DNA from: Deltaproteobacteria bacterium | Lineage (GTDB): Bacteria; Myxococcota_A; Polyangia; GCA-2747355 | Reading direction: 5' to 3' | Assembly (NCBI GenBank): GCA_020633415.1 | Contig: JACKDQ010000009.1 | Span: 62,001-126,000 of the forward strand | DNA: 64,000 nucleotides | Shown: positions 60,671 through 64,000 of the stretch, piece by piece | Layout: the number at the start of each line of letters is the position of its first letter | How positions within the stretch are numbered: the first letter of the stretch is position 1 | Made by a program: the position numbers and the translations under genes | The notes under the pieces: generated by a model | Databases searched by the model: none | The model's input: the letters and a program-made list of their open reading frames with translations, nothing else | What the model was told of the DNA's origin: nothing

Positions 60671-61691
60671 CTATCTCGTTCGTCCGAAAACGTCCCACCT
60701 GTTAGCACTGCTGGCGCTGGTGTCGCTGGGAGGCACAACCACCAGCACGGCCCAAAACAGTCAGCCAGACCCGAGACAGCTGCTCAAGAGCCATCGCGAT
60801 CCGCTGGTGCGAGAATCGGCCGCACAGGTGCTTGGTCAGAGCGGTCGCCGCGACGCGCTCGATCTGTTGCAGGACCGCATGCTCAACGACTCAGATCCGT
60901 GGGTGCGGGCGAGCTGCGCCGAAGCGCTCGGGCGAATCGGCGACCGTGCTGCGCAACAAGCCCTGAAGCGGGCGCTAGCCAAGGCCAAACACAATCGCGT
61001 CCGTCGGGCCGTCGCCACAGCATTGGTCCGCATCGGTGAGCGTGCTGGGCTCTGGGAGCTCATGTGGCAGCTGCGCGCCGGCACCAATCATGATCGCGCC
61101 GATAGCATGCACACGCTCGTCGCGACCTTTGGTAAACCCTTTGGACAGACGATGGCCGATTGGTGGCGCTATTTCCGCGGTCAAGGTCACCAACATATGG
61201 GCAACCTGCCGCTGGGGTCTCCGGCGATCAGCGAGCTTCGCGGGAAATTTAAAAGCAAGGGCACGTGGCATTGGCGCCAACTGCCGCTGGTCGTGATCGG
61301 TCTGAGCCATTCACCGCTGACAGAAGCCGATCTCAAGCAACTGGTGCGCCGCGGAGCGATCCCCGACCGCGTGTTGGTGATTTTTGATGCGCGCGAGGCG
61401 CGCCCCAGAGATGTCGCGGCGGCGCAGACGTCACCCCAGCAAACCGCATCGACGCCGCCTCCCCCGCCGCTGATCAGCGATCGGGTCGCCACCGAACTAT
61501 TGAAGCTACGTCCTGGACTGCTCGGCGTCGGCACAACCACGGCGATGCTCGATCGGGCCAGCGAACGTTTCTACAACGCCGGCCTGGTGGTGCTCGAAGG
61601 TCTCGATCGCCTCGATACGCTGCGCGCCGGGGCTTCGCGCCTGCTGCTGGTGCGAGGCCCACCCGCGGTGCTGTTGGCAGTCTCTCCCTAG
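60660..61691 (+). CDS. Secreted HEAT-repeat protein
   Basis: 343 residues from the ATG at 60660, overlapping the helicase stop by 11 bases; an upstream in-frame start at 60486 lies deep in the helicase and gives an unlikely N-terminus. Signal peptide-like start (SHLLALLALVSLGG). Residues 40-140 contain HEAT-type repeats: 'DPLVRESAAQVLGQSGRRDALDLLQDRMLNDSDPWVRASCAEALGRIGDRAAQQAL'. The C-terminal half is beta/alpha ('LPLVVIGLSHSPLTEADLKQLV', 'RVLVIFDAREARP') with a Pro-rich linker. Function unknown. Confidence 0.75.
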   Translation: MLASYLVRPKTSHLLALLALVSLGGTTTSTAQNSQPDPRQLLKSHRDPLVRESAAQVLGQSGRRDALDLLQDRMLNDSDPWVRASCAEALGRIGDRAAQQALKRALAKAKHNRVRRAVATALVRIGERAGLWELMWQLRAGTNHDRADSMHTLVATFGKPFGQTMADWWRYFRGQGHQHMGNLPLGSPAISELRGKFKSKGTWHWRQLPLVVIGLSHSPLTEADLKQLVRRGAIPDRVLVIFDAREARPRDVAAAQTSPQQTASTPPPPPLISDRVATELLKLRPGLLGVGTTTAMLDRASERFYNAGLVVLEGLDRLDTLRAGASRLLLVRGPPAVLLAVSP

Positions 61692-61845
61692 CACTGCAAC
61701 AGGCTGTAACCACTTATATATCGAAGATTGCCTGGCGTCGTGGCTCGCGGCAGTTCGCCGATCGATGGCGGCGCCGCTACCGCAATAGGTAGCCAAGTTG
61801 CCGTCAGAACTCGCGGAATGGCTCGCCGATTGATAACATGCCTTC
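61692..61845. other. Intergenic region upstream of deacetylase
   Basis: 154 bases. It contains a small inverted repeat GCTACC-GCAATA-GGTAGC (61776-61793) with no T-run. The region likely holds the promoter of the deacetylase, but no convincing -35/-10 pair was found. Confidence 0.3.
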
Positions 61846-62784
61846 ATGGGGCGATTTGTGCCCGGATCGATCTTCGTGGCGTCGCTGGCACTTTTTGTTG
61901 TCAGTTGGACTGTTGCGCGCGGCGGCTCTTCGGACGCGCTGCACATCAGCCAAGTAGCGCCGACGCCCCGAGCGGTCTCTACCCCGCCGATCGGGCATCT
62001 CGCTGAACCCTCGCTAACCGCCGAGCGCGTGGTGTTTGGCACCGAGGGGTCTTACAAGGTCGCATTGACCTTCGACGATGGTCCGCACGTCGTACACACC
62101 GCGAGGCTGCTTCGCATCCTCCAACGACATCAGGTCACCGCAACTTTTTTCGTCAACGGCTTCTGGTTGGATCCCAAGCGCGACCGCGACGGCGTTGCTC
62201 GCAAGCTGCTGCTGCGCATGCACCAGTCGGGTCACGCGATCGGCAACCACACACTTAACCACGCCAATCTTTCGACCCTGACACCCGAAGAGCAAACCTG
62301 GGAGATCGTCGGCAACGACCTGTTGATCAGCCAGATCATCGGACAGCGCACCAAGCTTTTTCGCGCGCCATACGGCAAGATGACAGCTCATGTCGCGCAA
62401 CTGCTGAGCGCGTATGACTACGTTCATGCCCGCTGGAGCGCAACGACCGAGGAAGAGCAGCGCGATCCGCACGAAATCGGCAACGCATTGATGGACTGGA
62501 TCCGCAAACACCGCGGCGGCATCGTTCTTCTTCACGATCGACTGCCACAATCAGTCAGCGGCGTCGCCTTGTTTCTCGCCGAACTGGACCGGCTAAACTG
62601 CAGTCGCTTTAGCAGCCAATTGCCAACATTTCGCCTGGTGTCGATTGAGTCCTTCAGCCGATCGCCATCGCACTCGGCCACGCGCGCCGCGCTATCGACC
62701 GCCGAAGAGGTCGCGCATCGGCGGCGTTTGCAGCGCGTCTGCAGCACGTTAGCCCTGAGACACGAGCAAGCTGGCAACCGATAA
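61846..62784 (+). CDS. Polysaccharide deacetylase (NodB homology domain)
   Basis: 312 residues with an N-terminal signal anchor (about 7-25). NodB motifs: TFDDGP at 75-80 (catalytic Asp77, metal Asp78), HTLNH at 135-139 (metal His135 and His139), RAPYG at 173-177 and the late 'IVLLHDR'. It removes N-acetyl groups from chitin-like, peptidoglycan or exopolysaccharide chains outside the cytoplasm. The C-terminal 50 residues are basic and Ser-rich and fall outside the domain. Confidence 0.9.
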   Translation: MGRFVPGSIFVASLALFVVSWTVARGGSSDALHISQVAPTPRAVSTPPIGHLAEPSLTAERVVFGTEGSYKVALTFDDGPHVVHTARLLRILQRHQVTATFFVNGFWLDPKRDRDGVARKLLLRMHQSGHAIGNHTLNHANLSTLTPEEQTWEIVGNDLLISQIIGQRTKLFRAPYGKMTAHVAQLLSAYDYVHARWSATTEEEQRDPHEIGNALMDWIRKHRGGIVLLHDRLPQSVSGVALFLAELDRLNCSRFSSQLPTFRLVSIESFSRSPSHSATRAALSTAEEVAHRRRLQRVCSTLALRHEQAGNR

Positions 62785-62833
62785 ATTGGCCGCTGGCAGA
62801 CCAACTACCGACTCTGAGCGCCGCGCGGGACCG

Positions 62834-64000
62834 ATGATGGACCACGACACCGACGAAATCCTGGTCGACCCACGCGCAGGATTGGCCGCACCGACATCCC
62901 CGGCGCAGCCGATCGACGCCCCGCTGGTCGGTCGCGACCGCGCGCTCGCGGATCTTGAGCGAATCATCGAGAGTGCCGCCGAGGATCGACAACTCGTCTT
63001 TGCCACAGTCGTCGGCGAACCAGGGATGGGCAAAACGCGCCTGCTCGACGCGCTTGTTGAGCGGCTCGAACTGAAGACCACGGCTGCGCACGTGCTGCGT
63101 GGCGGCGTCAGCGAACGCCGCCGCCCCTACGCACCGATCGTCGCGCTGCTCAAGCAGCGGTTTTGTATCGAGCCCAACGATCGACCGGAGACCGCACGCC
63201 GCAAGATCGAAGAAGCCATCGCCGCCTCGACAACCGGCAGCTTGGCAACAAACATCACCCACCTCCTGGCGCATTTGCTCGGCGTCCCCTACCTGGACAG
63301 CCCAGTGGTCGAATCTCTCGCCAACGTGCCCGGCCAACTCGAGCTACGCACGTTTGTCGCGGTGCGACGCTTCCTGGCCCAGCAGGCGACCGATCGGCAG
63401 CTGGTGATCGTCGTCGACAATATCGAGCGCGCGGATCCGCAGACCATCAATCTGCTGCGCTACTTAGCCGATGGGCTCCGCGATAGTGCCGTGGTCTTGC
63501 TCGCTGCGGCTCGCCCGACGCTCTACCGGACTGCACCGCAGTGGTCCACCGGAGGGTTCAAAGAGCACCGGGTCGACCTGGCGCCCTTGAGCCCCGATGA
63601 ATGCGAGACGCTGCTGGACAACGCCCTGCGCTCGGTCTCGCTCGGCGCACGCCATGCCAGCCCAGCCGATCCCCATGAAGCCTCGCGCACGGTATCCGAC
63701 CTGCCCGCTGCGGTGCGGCGAGTCGCCCGAGAAAGCCTCGATGGGAACCCTCGCGGCGTGCTCGACTTTGCCAAGTATCTACTCGAAGCCGGTGCGATCT
63801 CCGAGCATGACGGCCACCTGGCCTGCGATGCCAAACGGCTCGGACACGGACTGCCTCGCGGCCACGAAGAGATCGTCAAGCTGCGGCTGCGCCTGCTTCC
63901 CGCAGCAGAAGCGCGTGTCCTGCAAAAGGCGGCGATCATCGGTGAAACCTTCTGGCTTGGCGGCGTGTCAGCGCTGATTCGCTGTTCCGACGCCTCATCG
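62834..64000 (+). CDS. AAA ATPase (AAA_16 type), cut by window edge
   Basis: Open frame from the ATG at 62834 (next codon is also ATG) through at least 389 residues to the edge, with no stop. An in-frame TTG at 62786, one base after the previous stop TAA, is an alternative start. 'APLVGRDRALADLERII' opens an AAA_16 module with Walker A VGEPGMGKTRLLDAL and the Walker B-like 'LVIVVDNIERADPQTINLL'. Proteins with this N-terminus are usually large regulators ending in TPR repeats or a signalling output domain, which lies outside the window. Confidence 0.82.
   Translation, partial: MMDHDTDEILVDPRAGLAAPTSPAQPIDAPLVGRDRALADLERIIESAAEDRQLVFATVVGEPGMGKTRLLDALVERLELKTTAAHVLRGGVSERRRPYAPIVALLKQRFCIEPNDRPETARRKIEEAIAASTTGSLATNITHLLAHLLGVPYLDSPVVESLANVPGQLELRTFVAVRRFLAQQATDRQLVIVVDNIERADPQTINLLRYLADGLRDSAVVLLAAARPTLYRTAPQWSTGGFKEHRVDLAPLSPDECETLLDNALRSVSLGARHASPADPHEASRTVSDLPAAVRRVARESLDGNPRGVLDFAKYLLEAGAISEHDGHLACDAKRLGHGLPRGHEEIVKLRLRLLPAAEARVLQKAAIIGETFWLGGVSALIRCSDASS

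Overview
The window is GC-rich and gene-dense with no identifiable insertion sequence, prophage, CRISPR array, rRNA or tRNA gene. The mix of families points to a myxobacterium-like member of Myxococcota (former Deltaproteobacteria). The signs are many lipoproteins and TPR proteins of unknown role, MopE-type metal-binding motifs (DCDDTNP...DNGIDENC), PilZ and MshEN c-di-GMP-type domains, a Gld-like ABC transporter with a DUF4340-like partner, and a membrane sensor resembling the MXAN_5187 family. No name can be given at genus level from the sequence alone. All functional names below come from recognised motifs; no database search was run.

Layout. (1) 1-4210, minus: a four-gene operon with overlapping genes for an ABC ATPase, an ABC-2 permease, a GldG-like auxiliary protein and a DUF4340-like protein cut by the left edge. 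(2) 4253-14680, plus: a secreted protein with two 8-cysteine modules, then two adjacent giant TPR proteins (1587 and 1619 residues) that look like a diverged tandem duplication. A 41-bp tandem repeat array follows, at 14703-14890. (3) 14883-19202, minus: a two-receiver PilZ protein, a membrane sulfatase/phosphotransferase-like enzyme carrying a MopE-type motif, and a PfkB sugar kinase. (4) 19481-22233: a hypothetical gene, an AMMECR1 protein and a TPR lipoprotein. (5) 22256-26148, minus: a tightly coupled run of a dihydroorotase homologue that has lost its HxH metal ligands, an unknown gene, coaBC and a family-4 uracil-DNA glycosylase. A stand-alone 5'-3' exonuclease gene diverges from it. (6) 27154-29440: a membrane sensor gene, a 466-bp non-coding region with DnaA-box-like sites and a perfect palindrome, and a PilZ gene. 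(7) 29447-38000: a hydrolase, a lipoprotein, a TTG-started membrane protein behind a 5' hairpin, a class A PBP, a secreted protein and a DUF882 peptidase. (8) 38035-57968, all minus: mutS, a SPOR protein, two surface lipoproteins, ppdK, a calcium-binding-type lipoprotein, guaB, an MshEN protein, a TPR protein and glnD. (9) 58068-64000, plus: an acidic protein, a UvrD-type helicase, a HEAT-repeat protein, a polysaccharide deacetylase and an AAA ATPase cut by the right edge.

Housekeeping genes (mutS, guaB, ppdK, glnD, coaBC, udg, PBP, uvrD-like) are interleaved with lineage-specific envelope genes, so this looks like stable chromosome rather than a transferred island. The most unusual items are the degenerate dihydroorotase in its coupled operon, the paired giant TPR proteins with a shared C-terminal domain, the 41-bp two-hairpin repeat array, the DnaA-box/palindrome region at 28627-29092, and the two-gene surface lipoprotein locus at 41559-46375.
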